This document shows, in pieces, positions 1 to 8,699 of a DNA stretch of 28,774 nt. Position 1 is the first letter of the stretch; every line of letters begins with the position of its first letter. The position numbers and the translations under genes were made by a program. The notes under the pieces were generated by a model, which was not told where the DNA came from, did not search any database, and saw only the letters and a program-made list of their open reading frames with translations. The stretch is from Fimenecus sp045631225 (GTDB lineage Bacteria; Bacillota; Clostridia; Oscillospirales; Acutalibacteraceae): the NCBI GenBank assembly GCA_045631225.1, contig JAZQUG010000030.1, positions 1 through 28,774 on the forward strand. Reading direction: 5' to 3'.

Positions 1-608
1 ATTACATTCCCGATACAGGCGATATTCCGCTTGTAGCAGATATGTCTTCATGCATTATCTCCGAGCCTGTTGACGTTTCCAAGTTCGGTGTTATCTATGC
101 AGGCGCACAGAAGAACATGGCTCCCGCAGGCGTAACTCTCGTTATCGTAAGAGAGGATCTTCTCGGCTTCTGTGAGGAGACCGCTCCCACAATGCTTGAC
201 TGGTCCGTTATGGCGGAGAACGGCTCTATGTACAACACTCCTCCTTGCTATGCTATCTATATGGCAAAGCTCGTTTACGAGTGGATTCTCTCCATCGGCG
301 GACTTGATGAGATGAAGAAGAGAAACGAGGCTAAGGCAGCGCTTCTTTACGATTATCTTGACGCTCAGGATTACTACGTAGCTCCCGTAAAGATGGGTAG
401 CCGTTCTATGATGAACGTTACATTCGTAACAGGCGACGCTGACCTCGATAAGAAGTTTGCATCCGAGGCAGGTAAGGCAGGACTCAAGAATCTCAAGGGT
501 CACCGTTCTGTTGGCGGTATGAGAGCTTCTATCTACAATGCAATGCCTGTTGAAGGTGTAGAAAAGCTCGTTGAATTCATGGCTGAATTTGAAAAAGCAA
601 ATTCATAA
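1..608 (+). CDS. serC: Phosphoserine aminotransferase, 3' part (5' end outside window)
   Basis: This PLP enzyme converts 3-phosphohydroxypyruvate and glutamate to O-phosphoserine in serine biosynthesis. The frame is open from base 3 to the window edge, so the gene starts upstream; about 200 of the usual ~360 residues are visible. The match rests on the ADMSS segment just before the active site and on GAQKN (bases 102-116), whose Lys (codon 111-113) is the family's Schiff-base lysine, followed by APAGVTLVIVRE, NTPPCYAIYM and the C-terminal HRSVGGMRASIYNAMP. It ends 11 bp before serA, whose ribosome site overlaps its stop, so the two form an operon. Oddity: the nine Glu codons up to about base 465 are all GAG, while the last five are all GAA, as in serA. 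Confidence 0.95.
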   Translation, partial: YIPDTGDIPLVADMSSCIISEPVDVSKFGVIYAGAQKNMAPAGVTLVIVREDLLGFCEETAPTMLDWSVMAENGSMYNTPPCYAIYMAKLVYEWILSIGGLDEMKKRNEAKAALLYDYLDAQDYYVAPVKMGSRSMMNVTFVTGDADLDKKFASEAGKAGLKNLKGHRSVGGMRASIYNAMPVEGVEKLVEFMAEFEKANS

Positions 609-619
609 GGAGAATCATT

Positions 620-1783
620 ATGTATAATATTTTAACTTTAAATAAGATTTCTGAAACAGGTCTTTGCCGTTTCAGTGATGAATATGTTTGTGCAACTGAT
701 GCTAAAAATCCTGATGCGATTCTTGTTCGTTCAGCATCAATGCACGATATGGAATTTGATGCTAACACTCTTGCTATTGCTCGTGCAGGTGCAGGTGTTA
801 ACAATATTCCGATTGACAAATGCAGTGAAGCAGGTATCGTAGTTTTCAATACTCCTGGCGCTAACGCAAACGCTGTTAAGGAGCTTGTTCTTACAGGTCT
901 TTTCCTCTCTTCAAGAAAAATTGTTTCTGCAATAGATTGGGCAAAAACATTAAAAGGTAACGGTGATACAGTTCCTAAGGATGTTGAAAAAGGTAAGAGC
1001 GCATTTGCAGGTCCTGAAATCAAGGGCAAAACTCTTGGTGTAATCGGTCTTGGTGCAATCGGTATTCTTGTTGCTAATGCTGCTGCAGCACTTGGTATGA
1101 AAGTTATCGGTTATGACCCATATCTTTCTGTTACACAGAGTATTACACTTAATCACCATGTAAGACTTACTGACAATCTTAACACAATTTATGCTGAAAG
1201 TGATTATATCACTCTCCACTTACCTCTCAACGACGGTACAAGAGGACTTATCAATGCTGATACAATTGCAACCATGAAGGACGAAGTCAGAATTCTTAAC
1301 TTTGCTCGTGGTGAGCTTGTTGATACAGAAAGTATTCTTGCAGCACTTGAAAACGGTAAGGTTGCTTGTTATGTAACTGATTTCCCTAATGATGCCGTTA
1401 TCGGTGCAACCGGTGTTATTGCTATTCCTCACCTTGGTGCATCAACACCTGAATCAGAAGACAATTGTGCAATGATGGCTGTTGACCAGATTGCTGATTA
1501 TCTTGAAAACGGTTCAATTGTAAATTCCGTTAACTACCCTGCTGTTACACTTAATGCAAGTGAAAAACACAGAATTACAATTATGCACAAGAACATTTCA
1601 GGCATTGTAAGCAAGATTACATCTGCTTTTGCTAATGAAGATGTTAACATTGACAATATGGTTAACAAGTCAAAGGGTGAATACGCTTACACTGTTATTG
1701 ATTCAGATACAGGAGCATCACCTGAATCACTTGAAGCACTTAAGAAAATCAACGGAATCATCCGTATCAGAGTTATTAAGTAA
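620..1783 (+). CDS. serA: D-3-phosphoglycerate dehydrogenase with C-terminal ACT domain
   Basis: It oxidises 3-phosphoglycerate with NAD in the first step of serine synthesis. The 387 residues are the short SerA form: catalytic domain, NAD fold with GLGAIG (about 143-148), catalytic Arg in NFARGELVD (R230), catalytic His in IPHLGAST (H271), and an ACT domain from about residue 316, which in this family often senses serine. The Glu normally found in the DVFxxEP motif appears to be Asp (TDFPND, D258), a form I recall from a gut-bacterial SerA subgroup. The start ATG has AAGGAG at 607-612, overlapping the serC stop. A strong terminator follows, so serC-serA end together. The codon choice is GAA/GGT rich, unlike most of serC. 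Confidence 0.95.
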   Translation: MYNILTLNKISETGLCRFSDEYVCATDAKNPDAILVRSASMHDMEFDANTLAIARAGAGVNNIPIDKCSEAGIVVFNTPGANANAVKELVLTGLFLSSRKIVSAIDWAKTLKGNGDTVPKDVEKGKSAFAGPEIKGKTLGVIGLGAIGILVANAAAALGMKVIGYDPYLSVTQSITLNHHVRLTDNLNTIYAESDYITLHLPLNDGTRGLINADTIATMKDEVRILNFARGELVDTESILAALENGKVACYVTDFPNDAVIGATGVIAIPHLGASTPESEDNCAMMAVDQIADYLENGSIVNSVNYPAVTLNASEKHRITIMHKNISGIVSKITSAFANEDVNIDNMVNKSKGEYAYTVIDSDTGASPESLEALKKINGIIRIRVIK

Positions 1784-1803
1784 AATATACACTTAAACAG
1801 ATT

Positions 1804-1843
1804 AATCCCTTGTAGTGAATGCTCACTGCAAGGGATTTTTTTA
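1804..1843 (+). terminator. Rho-independent terminator of serC-serA
   Basis: An imperfect stem pairs AATCCCTTG with CAAGGGATT and AGTGA with TCACT around a short loop, followed directly by a run of seven T. It lies 20 bp after the serA stop. Confidence 0.85.
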
Positions 1844-1853
1844 CGATTATGTA

Positions 1854-1913
1854 TAAATCGGAGTTTATCGGGATAATTTATTATGATAAGCGTATGGCGG
1901 GGGCTTGCTCCCG
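1854..1913. repeat. Fragment of a dispersed palindromic element
   Basis: ATAAATCGGAGTTT (1854-1867) recurs exactly at 17909-17922 in another intergenic region. A GC-rich inverted repeat (CGGGGGC, TT, GCTCCCG; 1898-1913) stands out from its AT-rich surroundings. No coding sense is seen. It may be a remnant of the repeat family found near 18022 and 25417. Confidence 0.35.
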
Positions 1914-1932
1914 AAAGCAACAAATCAAACTC

Positions 1933-1960
1933 TTGATTTTATGATGTGAAATGATATAAT
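1933..1960 (+). promoter_or_regulatory. Sigma-A-type promoter for the permease gene
   Basis: TTGATT (1933-1938) and TATAAT (1955-1960) are separated by 16 bp, 32 bp before the start codon at 1993. Confidence 0.55.
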
Positions 1961-1992
1961 ATTTCAAAACAAATTAATGAAAGAGATATAAT

Positions 1993-3099
1993 ATGATAAA
2001 AGTTAAAGAATTTATTAAAAATGAAATTGTATTAATACTGTCTTTTGTTTTGGCTGTAATTTCAGCATTTTTCGTTACACCAAACAAAGGCTATTCAGAG
2101 TATATCGACTTTAAAACCTTGGGATTGTTATTCTGTCTTATGGCTGTTATGGCAGGCCTTAACAGCATTGGTATTTTTAAATTCATTGCTGAAAAGATGC
2201 TTTCAAAAGTAAAGAATATTTCAGGACTTTCTCTTATTTTAGGGTTACTCTGTTTCTTTTCTTCAATGATTATCACAAATGATGTAGCACTCATTACATT
2301 TGTGCCATTTACAATAACAGCATTAAAATTATCAGGTAAATTAAATAAGCTTATCTGGATTGTAACTATTGAAACGATTGCTGCAAATCTTGGCAGTATG
2401 CTGACACCTATCGGCAACCCACAAAACTTATATTTATTCTCTGCTTTTAATATGAGTATGAGTGATTTTCTATCAACCATTCTCCCCTACGCTTTGCTGT
2501 CACTCGTTCTTGTAATTATATCTTGTATTATTACCGGTAATGGTAAAATCCATTCCGAACCATCAGAAAATAAATGTGATTTCCCAAAAATTCAAATCGG
2601 AATATTTGTAGGTTTATTTGTACTTTCATTACTGACTGTTTTTCGTGTAATTCCTTGCATTATAACGGTAATTGTTACGATTATTACTCTGTTAATTTTT
2701 AATAGAAAAATTATATTAAAAGTCGATTACAGTTTGCTTCTTACATTTATTTTCCTGTTTATATTCATAGGCAATCTCGGTGAAATAAAGCCTATCAGTG
2801 ACTTCTTAAAAAGCATCGTAAATAGTAATGAAGTAATTATCGGTGTTGTTTCAAGTCAGGTATTTTCAAATGTTCCTGCTGCAATTCTGCTTTCTAAATT
2901 TACAGAAAATGCAAAAGATTTACTGATTGGGGTAAATCTCGGTGGACTTGGCACTCTAATTGCATCAATGGCAAGTCTGATTTCGTTTAAGTTTGTTGCA
3001 AAAGAAAAAGTCAGCACAGGAAAATACATATTAACATTTACCGTTGTGAATATTGTATTTTTATTATTTAATTTAATATTATGGTTGTTAGCTAAATAA
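1993..3099 (+). CDS. SLC13/ArsB-like (ion transporter superfamily) permease
   Basis: This is a 368-residue polytopic membrane protein, hydrophobic nearly throughout with about ten predicted transmembrane segments. TNDVALITFVPF (about 96-107) and the PIGNPQNLY re-entrant motif (about 139-147) are hallmarks of the ion transporter superfamily (CitM, ArsB, NhaD, SLC13). These usually exchange an organic or inorganic anion against cations; the substrate cannot be read from the sequence. The ATG is preceded by AAAGAGA. The gene has its own promoter and terminator, so it is monocistronic, and its neighbours do not identify the cargo. A dicarboxylate/citrate carrier and an arsenite-type pump remain equally possible. 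Confidence 0.8.
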   Translation: MIKVKEFIKNEIVLILSFVLAVISAFFVTPNKGYSEYIDFKTLGLLFCLMAVMAGLNSIGIFKFIAEKMLSKVKNISGLSLILGLLCFFSSMIITNDVALITFVPFTITALKLSGKLNKLIWIVTIETIAANLGSMLTPIGNPQNLYLFSAFNMSMSDFLSTILPYALLSLVLVIISCIITGNGKIHSEPSENKCDFPKIQIGIFVGLFVLSLLTVFRVIPCIITVIVTIITLLIFNRKIILKVDYSLLLTFIFLFIFIGNLGEIKPISDFLKSIVNSNEVIIGVVSSQVFSNVPAAILLSKFTENAKDLLIGVNLGGLGTLIASMASLISFKFVAKEKVSTGKYILTFTVVNIVFLLFNLILWLLAK

Positions 3100-3102
3100 A
3101 TA

Positions 3103-3133
3103 ATGGGTACTCGATTGAGTACCCATATTTTTT
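3103..3133. terminator. Terminator between convergent permease and araD genes
   Basis: A perfect 10-bp stem (ATGGGTACTC / GAGTACCCAT) with a GATT loop is followed on the + strand by A and six T. The - strand tract is weaker (TTATTTATTT), so it may work in both directions. It overlaps the araD stop codon. Confidence 0.85.
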
Positions 3134-3827
3134 ACTTTTTCTGTCCGTAGTATGCATTTGCACCGTGCTTACGAAGATAATGCTTATCAAGAAGTTCTTG
3201 TTGCATTGGCTGAATCCCAGGATTCATCATGATATTATGCCAAGCCATAAATGCAAGTTCTTCCAATACTACCGCATTATGAACTGCATTGTGTGGGTCA
3301 GTACCCCAAGTGAATGGGCCGTGGCTATGAACAAGAACTGCAGGAATGTCATTTGGCTCTTTATCATTGAATGTTTCGATAATTACATTACCTGTTTCGA
3401 GCTCATATTTTCCACCGATTTCTTCAGGAGTCATTTTGCGTGTACAAGGAATTTCACCGTAAAAATAGTCACCGTGAGTAGTGCCTAATGCAGGAATTCC
3501 CAAACCCGCCTGTGCAAATGTTGTTGCCCAACGAGAATGGGTATGAACAACACCTTTAATATCAGGGAATGCATTATAAAGGGCAACATGAGTATCTGTA
3601 TCTGATGAGGGATTCAAGTCACCTTCAACCTTTTTACCTGTTTTAAGGTCAACCACAACCATATCTTCAGGTTTCATTGTATCATATTCAACGCCTGATG
3701 GTTTAATTACCATTAAGCCTTTTTCACGGTCAACACCTGAAACATTACCCCAAGTGAATGTAATCAATCCGTATTTTGGCAAAAGCATATTTGCCTCAAA
3801 TACTTCTTTTTTTAACTGTTCTAACAT
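3132..3827 (-). CDS. araD: L-ribulose-5-phosphate 4-epimerase
   Basis: It interconverts L-ribulose 5-phosphate and D-xylulose 5-phosphate, passing arabinose carbon to the pentose phosphate pathway. The 231 residues equal the E. coli enzyme length. It is a class II aldolase-type zinc protein: FTWGNVSG at the N terminus, zinc ligands H95 and H97 in VVHTHSR, a further His in VLVHSHGP (about 167-169), and acid D120 in TTHGDYFYG, at the same number as in E. coli. The C-terminal ANAYYGQ carries the tyrosine region used in catalysis. It is last of the araB-araA-araD operon, 10 bp after araA, with GAGGT as ribosome site. Confidence 0.95.
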   Translation of the reverse strand: MLEQLKKEVFEANMLLPKYGLITFTWGNVSGVDREKGLMVIKPSGVEYDTMKPEDMVVVDLKTGKKVEGDLNPSSDTDTHVALYNAFPDIKGVVHTHSRWATTFAQAGLGIPALGTTHGDYFYGEIPCTRKMTPEEIGGKYELETGNVIIETFNDKEPNDIPAVLVHSHGPFTWGTDPHNAVHNAVVLEELAFMAWHNIMMNPGIQPMQQELLDKHYLRKHGANAYYGQKK

Positions 3828-3837
3828 AAACTACCTC

Positions 3838-5316
3838 TTATTTTAACTTCCAGGCAAGGTCAGCAAGGAACAAGTCCTTTTCAAGACCTGCAACTGTTGT
3901 ATCTTTATTGATGTGAACAAATTCGATATCCATCATATTTGCCCAGTCTTTCATCTGTTCTGCTGTAACATCATAGCTTAATACTGTATGATGAGCACCA
4001 CCTGCTGTAATCCAGCATTCGATACCTGTTTCAAGGTCAGGCATTGCTCTCCACATTACACGAGCAACAGGAAGATTTGGCATTTCCATAATTGGTTTAA
4101 CACATTCAATATCCTGACAGATAAGACGGAGACGACCACCCATATCAACAAGGCTTACTACAATAGCACTACCTGCTTTACCTTCAAAAACAAGTCTTGC
4201 AGGGTCTTTTTCATTCATACCGATTCCAAGGTGATGAGTTTCAATTCTTGGCTTGTCAGCTGCCATTGATGGGCAAACTTCAAGCATATGAGCACCAAGG
4301 CTGTATTCTTCACCTTCAACAAGGTGATATGTATAGTCTTCCATAAAGCCTGTACCACCGTTTTTACCTTCTGCCATTGCTTTCATAATTGCAGTCATAG
4401 CAGCAACTTTCCAGTCACCTTCACCACCGTAGCCATAACCCTGAGCCATCAAGTGCTGACTTGCAAGACCGGGAAGCTGTTCCATACCATAAAGGTCCTG
4501 GAATGTATTTGAGAATGCCATACAACCCTGTTCATCAAGCATTTTCTTCATTGCGATTTCTTCACGAGCCTGATAACGGATTGCTTCAATATTATCTGTA
4601 TTGAAATCATATTCAGCTTTATAAACGTCCATTAAAGTGTCAATTTCAGCGTCAGTTACTTCGTTCATAACCTTTACAAGGTCACCAACAGCCCATGTAT
4701 TAACCTGCCAGCCCAGCTTTGCCTGAACTTCAACCTTATCGCCCTCTGTAACAGCAACTTCACGCATATTGTCGCCAAAACGCATAACCTTAAGTTCTTT
4801 ACTTACAGCAACGCCAACTGCTGAACGCATCCAGTCACCAAGACGAGTACGAACTGAGTCCTTTGTCCAATGACCTGCAATAACCTTACGAGGCATACGA
4901 AGTCTTGCTGCAATAAAACCGTGTTCACGGTCACCGTGAGCAGCCTGATTAAGATTCATAAAGTCCATATCGATTTCGTCGTTTGGAATTTCTGTATTAT
5001 ACTGTGTTGCAAGGTGGCAATATGGCTTCTGTAAATCTACAAAACCGTTAATCCACATTTTTGATGGGCTGAATGTATGACACCAAGTGATGATACCTGC
5101 ACACTTTTTGTCATAGTTTGCTTCTCTTACAACATCTGTGATTTCTTTATTTGTCTTTGCAGTTACCTTATAAACAACCTTACAAGGAAGAGTGCCTGAT
5201 GCATTTAATTCATCAACCATTTCCTGTGCACGAGCTGCAACTGTTTCTAAAACTTCAGGACCATAAAGGAACTGACTACCCACAACAAACCAGAATTCAT
5301 AATTTTTTAAACTCAT
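3838..5316 (-). CDS. araA: L-arabinose isomerase
   Basis: It isomerises L-arabinose to L-ribulose in the cytoplasm. The 492 residues compare with 500 in E. coli. The four metal ligands are present with a constant offset of seven from E. coli numbering: E299 (GGEGD), E326 (FMEDYTY), H343 (GAHML) and H443 (AHHTVLS). The N terminus FWFVVGSQFLYG is typical of the family. The ATG has AAGGAG at about 5325-5330, close to the araB stop; the gap to araB is 12 bp. It is the middle gene of a compact operon. No transporter for arabinose is encoded beside it. Confidence 0.97.
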   Translation of the reverse strand: MSLKNYEFWFVVGSQFLYGPEVLETVAARAQEMVDELNASGTLPCKVVYKVTAKTNKEITDVVREANYDKKCAGIITWCHTFSPSKMWINGFVDLQKPYCHLATQYNTEIPNDEIDMDFMNLNQAAHGDREHGFIAARLRMPRKVIAGHWTKDSVRTRLGDWMRSAVGVAVSKELKVMRFGDNMREVAVTEGDKVEVQAKLGWQVNTWAVGDLVKVMNEVTDAEIDTLMDVYKAEYDFNTDNIEAIRYQAREEIAMKKMLDEQGCMAFSNTFQDLYGMEQLPGLASQHLMAQGYGYGGEGDWKVAAMTAIMKAMAEGKNGGTGFMEDYTYHLVEGEEYSLGAHMLEVCPSMAADKPRIETHHLGIGMNEKDPARLVFEGKAGSAIVVSLVDMGGRLRLICQDIECVKPIMEMPNLPVARVMWRAMPDLETGIECWITAGGAHHTVLSYDVTAEQMKDWANMMDIEFVHINKDTTVAGLEKDLFLADLAWKLK

Positions 5317-5328
5317 AATATTTTCTCC

Positions 5329-6930
5329 TTATTTTAAGTTAGCAATTGCTGCTTTTTCAACTGCAACTGCTGACTCATATCTCTTTATATATTCATTGAA
5401 GCCATCAACATCAGACTTTTCAGGCTCAATAACACTTGCTTTATATTCTGCGAAAACCTTATTTTCAAGATAATCTTCAAGTGCTTCATTTTCACTCTTA
5501 TTCACCATATATGCAGCAAGAAGAGCAATACCCCAGGCACCGCCCTCACCTGCTGTTTCCATAACAGCAACAGGAGTATTGAGGGCCCCTGCCATAAGCT
5601 TTTGTCCAACAACAGGAGTCTTGAAAAGACCACCGTGACCTAAAAGCTTTTCAATCTGAACATTTTCCTTATCAAAAAGAATATTCATACCAAGACGAAG
5701 TGTTGCCATTGTACCATAAAGCTGTGCTCTCATAAAGTTTGCAAGGCTGAATTTACTGTCAGGCATTCTGACAAGCAATGGTCTGCCCTCTGCAGTATCT
5801 GTTACAGGCTCACCTGAATAATAGTTAAAGCTTATAATACCATTACAATCGGCATCGCCTTTAAGAGCTTCGGCATAAAGCATATCGTAAAGTGCAGGTT
5901 TATTGACTTCAACGCCTGAATTAGCAAGAACTTCTGCAAAAAGTTTTACATAAGCATCCAAATCAGATGTACAAGTATTACAATGAACCATAGCAACAGG
6001 CTTACCTGTTGGTGTTGTAACCATATCAATTTCTGTATAAACATCTGAAAGTGCTTTATCAAGAACAATCATACCGAAAATTGATGTACCCGCTGAAATG
6101 TTACCTGTTTTTGATGCAACGCTGTTTGTTGCAACCATTCCTGTACCTGCATCACCTTCAGGTGGGCAAAGAGGACAACCAGCCTCTAATTCACCTGTTG
6201 GGTCAAGGAGTAACGCACCTTCTTTTGTAAGAGCACCTGCACGGTCCCCTGCAACAAGAATTTTTGGAAGAATATCAAGAAGTTTCCATTTGAATCCTTT
6301 ATCCTGAATCTTAGCATCAAAATCTGCCACCATTTTTTCGTCATAGCAGTTCTTTGTGCTGTCAATCGGGAACATACCTGCTGCTTCACCGATACCGATT
6401 ACCTTTTCTCCTGTGAGCATCCAATGAACATAACCCTCAAGTGTTGTAAGGAAGTCAATCTGTGGAAGATGGTCTTCACCATTGAGAATTGCCTGATAAA
6501 GATGAGCGATACTCCAACGCTGAGGAACATTGAATTTGAAAAGCTCAGTAAGTTCTGCTGCAGCCTGTTCAGTAATTGTATTTCTCCATGTTCTGAACTC
6601 TGCTAACTGTTTTCCGTCCTTTGCGAAAGGAAGATAACCATGCATCATTGCAGAAAATCCCATTGACTTAAATTTTGTGAGCTTAACACCATACTTCTCA
6701 AAAACCTCTGCTTTAAGGTTTTTATAAGCATCCTGAAGCCCCGTCCACACATCCTCCATATGGTATGTCCAGACGCCATTTTCAAAACGATTTTCCCAAC
6801 CGTGAGCACCACTTGCAATCGGGTTATGCTTTTCATCAATCAAAACAGCTTTGATACGAGTTGAACCCATCTCAATACCGAGTACAGCATTACCGTTTTC
6901 AATTGTATTTTTTATTGTTTGAAAATCCAA
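5329..6930 (-). CDS. araB: FGGY-family L-ribulokinase, TTG start proposed
   Basis: It phosphorylates L-ribulose to L-ribulose 5-phosphate with ATP. FGGY-kinase features are GIEMGSTRIKAV near the N terminus (phosphate-1 loop), PEGDAGTGMVATNS in the centre and GHGGLFKTPVVGQ plus ETAGEGGAWG in the C-terminal ATPase half. An open frame extends to a TTG at 6937-6939, but AAGGAG (6940-6945) abuts that codon directly. The next TTG (6928-6930) has a 9-nt spacing, so I place the start there (533 residues, beginning MDFQTIKN). No ATG lies at a usable distance. First gene of araBAD; the context supports ribulose over other FGGY substrates. Confidence 0.92.
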   Translation of the reverse strand: MDFQTIKNTIENGNAVLGIEMGSTRIKAVLIDEKHNPIASGAHGWENRFENGVWTYHMEDVWTGLQDAYKNLKAEVFEKYGVKLTKFKSMGFSAMMHGYLPFAKDGKQLAEFRTWRNTITEQAAAELTELFKFNVPQRWSIAHLYQAILNGEDHLPQIDFLTTLEGYVHWMLTGEKVIGIGEAAGMFPIDSTKNCYDEKMVADFDAKIQDKGFKWKLLDILPKILVAGDRAGALTKEGALLLDPTGELEAGCPLCPPEGDAGTGMVATNSVASKTGNISAGTSIFGMIVLDKALSDVYTEIDMVTTPTGKPVAMVHCNTCTSDLDAYVKLFAEVLANSGVEVNKPALYDMLYAEALKGDADCNGIISFNYYSGEPVTDTAEGRPLLVRMPDSKFSLANFMRAQLYGTMATLRLGMNILFDKENVQIEKLLGHGGLFKTPVVGQKLMAGALNTPVAVMETAGEGGAWGIALLAAYMVNKSENEALEDYLENKVFAEYKASVIEPEKSDVDGFNEYIKRYESAVAVEKAAIANLK

Positions 6931-6966
6931 ATTTCCCAACTCCTTATATGAGTATATATCTTATAA

Positions 6967-6995
6967 ATTATATCATTAATCAATAGAATAATCAA
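6967..6995 (-). promoter_or_regulatory. Promoter of the araBAD operon
   Basis: On the - strand TTGATT (6990-6995), a 17-bp spacer and TATAAT (6967-6972) lie about 37 bp before the araB start. TTGATT occurs twice 12 bp apart here. No clear regulator palindrome was found. Confidence 0.6.
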
Positions 6996-7001
6996 TAAAA
7001 A

Positions 7002-8249
7002 CTATCTAAGAATTCCCATTTCTTCTGCATTAAAGTTAAATGTTTCTGTTTGTGTATTTTCAAGAATAAACGCTATTATTTCTTCATAGGATGCAGTTTT
7101 AATATCGATTCTTTCAACATCTTTATTAAAAATTCCCCATTGATTACCTGCATTATAAGTTTTGTAATTCCATTTGATTCTGCTTATGTCATTTTTTGCA
7201 TATTGCTTCTGTGCATACTCTTCACACTCGTGATTGTTGTATTCACCAACAACTACTGCAACTCCCCAGTCCTTCCTTGCAGTTTTAAGTTCCTTTACAC
7301 GATAGCGAATCATACCCTTATCACTATCATAGAGATGAAGTTGATAAAGCATATTTTCATATCCCTTTTCATCAGGGTCAGGCAAAACTGTTGTTGACCA
7401 AACTCCTTCAAATGAAATTATATGATTTTTGTCAATCTCTCTTATTGCTTTATAAAGGATATCATAGGCTTTGTTTGTTCGTGACACCGCGTCTTCACTT
7501 TCTGCAGTCCAAGAATAGTCACCGTCATAACCACCATTGTTCTGTGGTTCATTTAAAAGATCATAAGCAACAACGGTTTTATTGTCTTTATATCGTTCTG
7601 CAATAGCACACCAAAGCTCAACGGTAGCATTCATCATTTCTTCATTTTCATAAAGCTCGTTTCGTCCTGCTTTACCTGTGCAATGATTTTTACTTTGACC
7701 ACCCGGTGCTCCATGTAAATCAAGCATTACATAAACCCCATATTTTTTGCAGATTGAAATAAGCCAATCAAGTTTTTGAAAGCCTCTGTTATTATCGTGA
7801 TTTTCTGTGAGCCATTCTAAATCTTCTGTCATAAAATTGCGATACCAGAATGGAACTCGAACACAATTAAAGCCTAATTTTTCGATTTGAGCAATATCTT
7901 CTTCAGTTACAAAATTATCCTCAAAGGTTTTCACAATTTCATTTGTTTTTTCTTCACCAAATCGTTCAAGCAATACTTCAAGTGTATCGAAATATGCCCA
8001 ATCCTCTGTATATTCAGGCACAAAGCCCATCCAGGTTTCCCACAAGAGCCAATTACCTAAATTTATACCTTTAAGGACAATTTCTTCACCATTTTCGTTA
8101 ACTATATGACCATCCTTTACGGCTAAAAGACTCATTTCTTTAGAATTTAAATTATTATATTCTTCTAATGGTTTTGTTTCATTTTTAGAGCAACCAAACA
8201 AAGTGAAAATCACCACAAAAACAAGCAAAAGCGAAATAAGTTTTTTCAT
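7002..8249 (-). CDS. Secreted GH5 glycoside hydrolase (lipoprotein, exo-glucanase-like)
   Basis: The 415-residue protein has a lipoprotein signal: MKKLI, hydrophobic residues to 19, and a lipobox ending at C20 (LFGC), so it should be anchored outside the cell. The mature part is a GH5 (clan A) barrel: GINLGNWLLWETW near 61-73, RVPFWY (131-136), LDLHGAPGGQ (176-185), acid/base E234 in LLNEPQ and nucleophile E336 in VVGEYNN. The LHGAPG(G/S)Q signature resembles exo-beta-1,3-glucanase-type GH5 members more than classical endocellulases; the substrate is therefore uncertain. The ATG has AAAGGAGAG upstream and a separate promoter. It lies upstream of araBAD but is transcribed separately as far as can be seen. 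Confidence 0.85.
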   Translation of the reverse strand: MKKLISLLLVFVVIFTLFGCSKNETKPLEEYNNLNSKEMSLLAVKDGHIVNENGEEIVLKGINLGNWLLWETWMGFVPEYTEDWAYFDTLEVLLERFGEEKTNEIVKTFEDNFVTEEDIAQIEKLGFNCVRVPFWYRNFMTEDLEWLTENHDNNRGFQKLDWLISICKKYGVYVMLDLHGAPGGQSKNHCTGKAGRNELYENEEMMNATVELWCAIAERYKDNKTVVAYDLLNEPQNNGGYDGDYSWTAESEDAVSRTNKAYDILYKAIREIDKNHIISFEGVWSTTVLPDPDEKGYENMLYQLHLYDSDKGMIRYRVKELKTARKDWGVAVVVGEYNNHECEEYAQKQYAKNDISRIKWNYKTYNAGNQWGIFNKDVERIDIKTASYEEIIAFILENTQTETFNFNAEEMGILR

Positions 8250-8269
8250 AAAATCTCTCCTTTTTCTTT

Positions 8270-8298
8270 ATTATATTGGATATGATTTCTTTTTTCAA
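8270..8298 (-). promoter_or_regulatory. Promoter of the GH5 gene
   Basis: On the - strand TTGAAA (8293-8298), a 17-bp spacer and TATAAT (8270-8275), 20 bp before the start codon. Confidence 0.6.
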
Positions 8299-8301
8299 TA
8301 C

Positions 8302-8333
8302 AAAAAGAAAAACCGCCTCAAAATGAAGCGGTT
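8302..8333 (-). terminator. Terminator after the ArsC/Spx-like gene
   Basis: AACCGC pairs with GCGGTT, with an inner TC/GA pair after one mismatch (stem 8311-8333). On the - strand it runs into a T-rich tract. It sits just after the stop at 8340. Confidence 0.75.
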
Positions 8334-8339
8334 ATAAGA

Positions 8340-8690
8340 TTATTTTATTGCATCAAGCCATTCGTTTTCACGAAAGCCTACAAGAATTCTGGTATCTGTA
8401 ATTAATATCGGTCTTTTTACAAGCATTCCATCAGTTGCGAGAAGCTTTAATTGCTCGTCTTCACTCATTTCGGGAAGTTTGTTTTTCAAATCCATAGATT
8501 TATATAAAAGTCCGCTTGTATTGAAAAATTTCTTTAATGGTAAACCACTTTTTTCATACCAAAGTTTTAGTTCATCATAAGTAGGATTATCTTCCTTAAT
8601 ATGACGGTCTGTAAAGCTGACATTATTATCAACTAAAAACTTTTTAGCTTTCTGGCAAGTTGTACATTTAGGATATTCTATAAAAAGCAT
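8340..8690 (-). CDS. ArsC/Spx-family (YffB-like) thioredoxin-fold protein
   Basis: A 116-residue single-domain protein of the arsenate reductase/Spx family. It has YPKCTTCQKAK at the N terminus, a CxxC pair (C9, C12), and the later KRPILITD segment with the conserved Arg-Pro. Spx itself binds RNA polymerase and keeps CxxC as a redox switch; ArsC-type relatives reduce substrates. Sequence alone does not separate these roles, but the length, FNTSG and RPI motifs are typical of clostridial proteins annotated as the arsenate reductase family. The start has AAGGTGAG and lies 9 bp after the prmA stop, so it is the distal gene of a prmA operon. Confidence 0.8.
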   Translation of the reverse strand: MLFIEYPKCTTCQKAKKFLVDNNVSFTDRHIKEDNPTYDELKLWYEKSGLPLKKFFNTSGLLYKSMDLKNKLPEMSEDEQLKLLATDGMLVKRPILITDTRILVGFRENEWLDAIK

Positions 8691-8699
8691 ATTCTCACC

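Noticed and set aside
577..1432. Long open frames antisense to serA
   Set aside because: They lie opposite a clear gene, show no family motif and no ribosome site.
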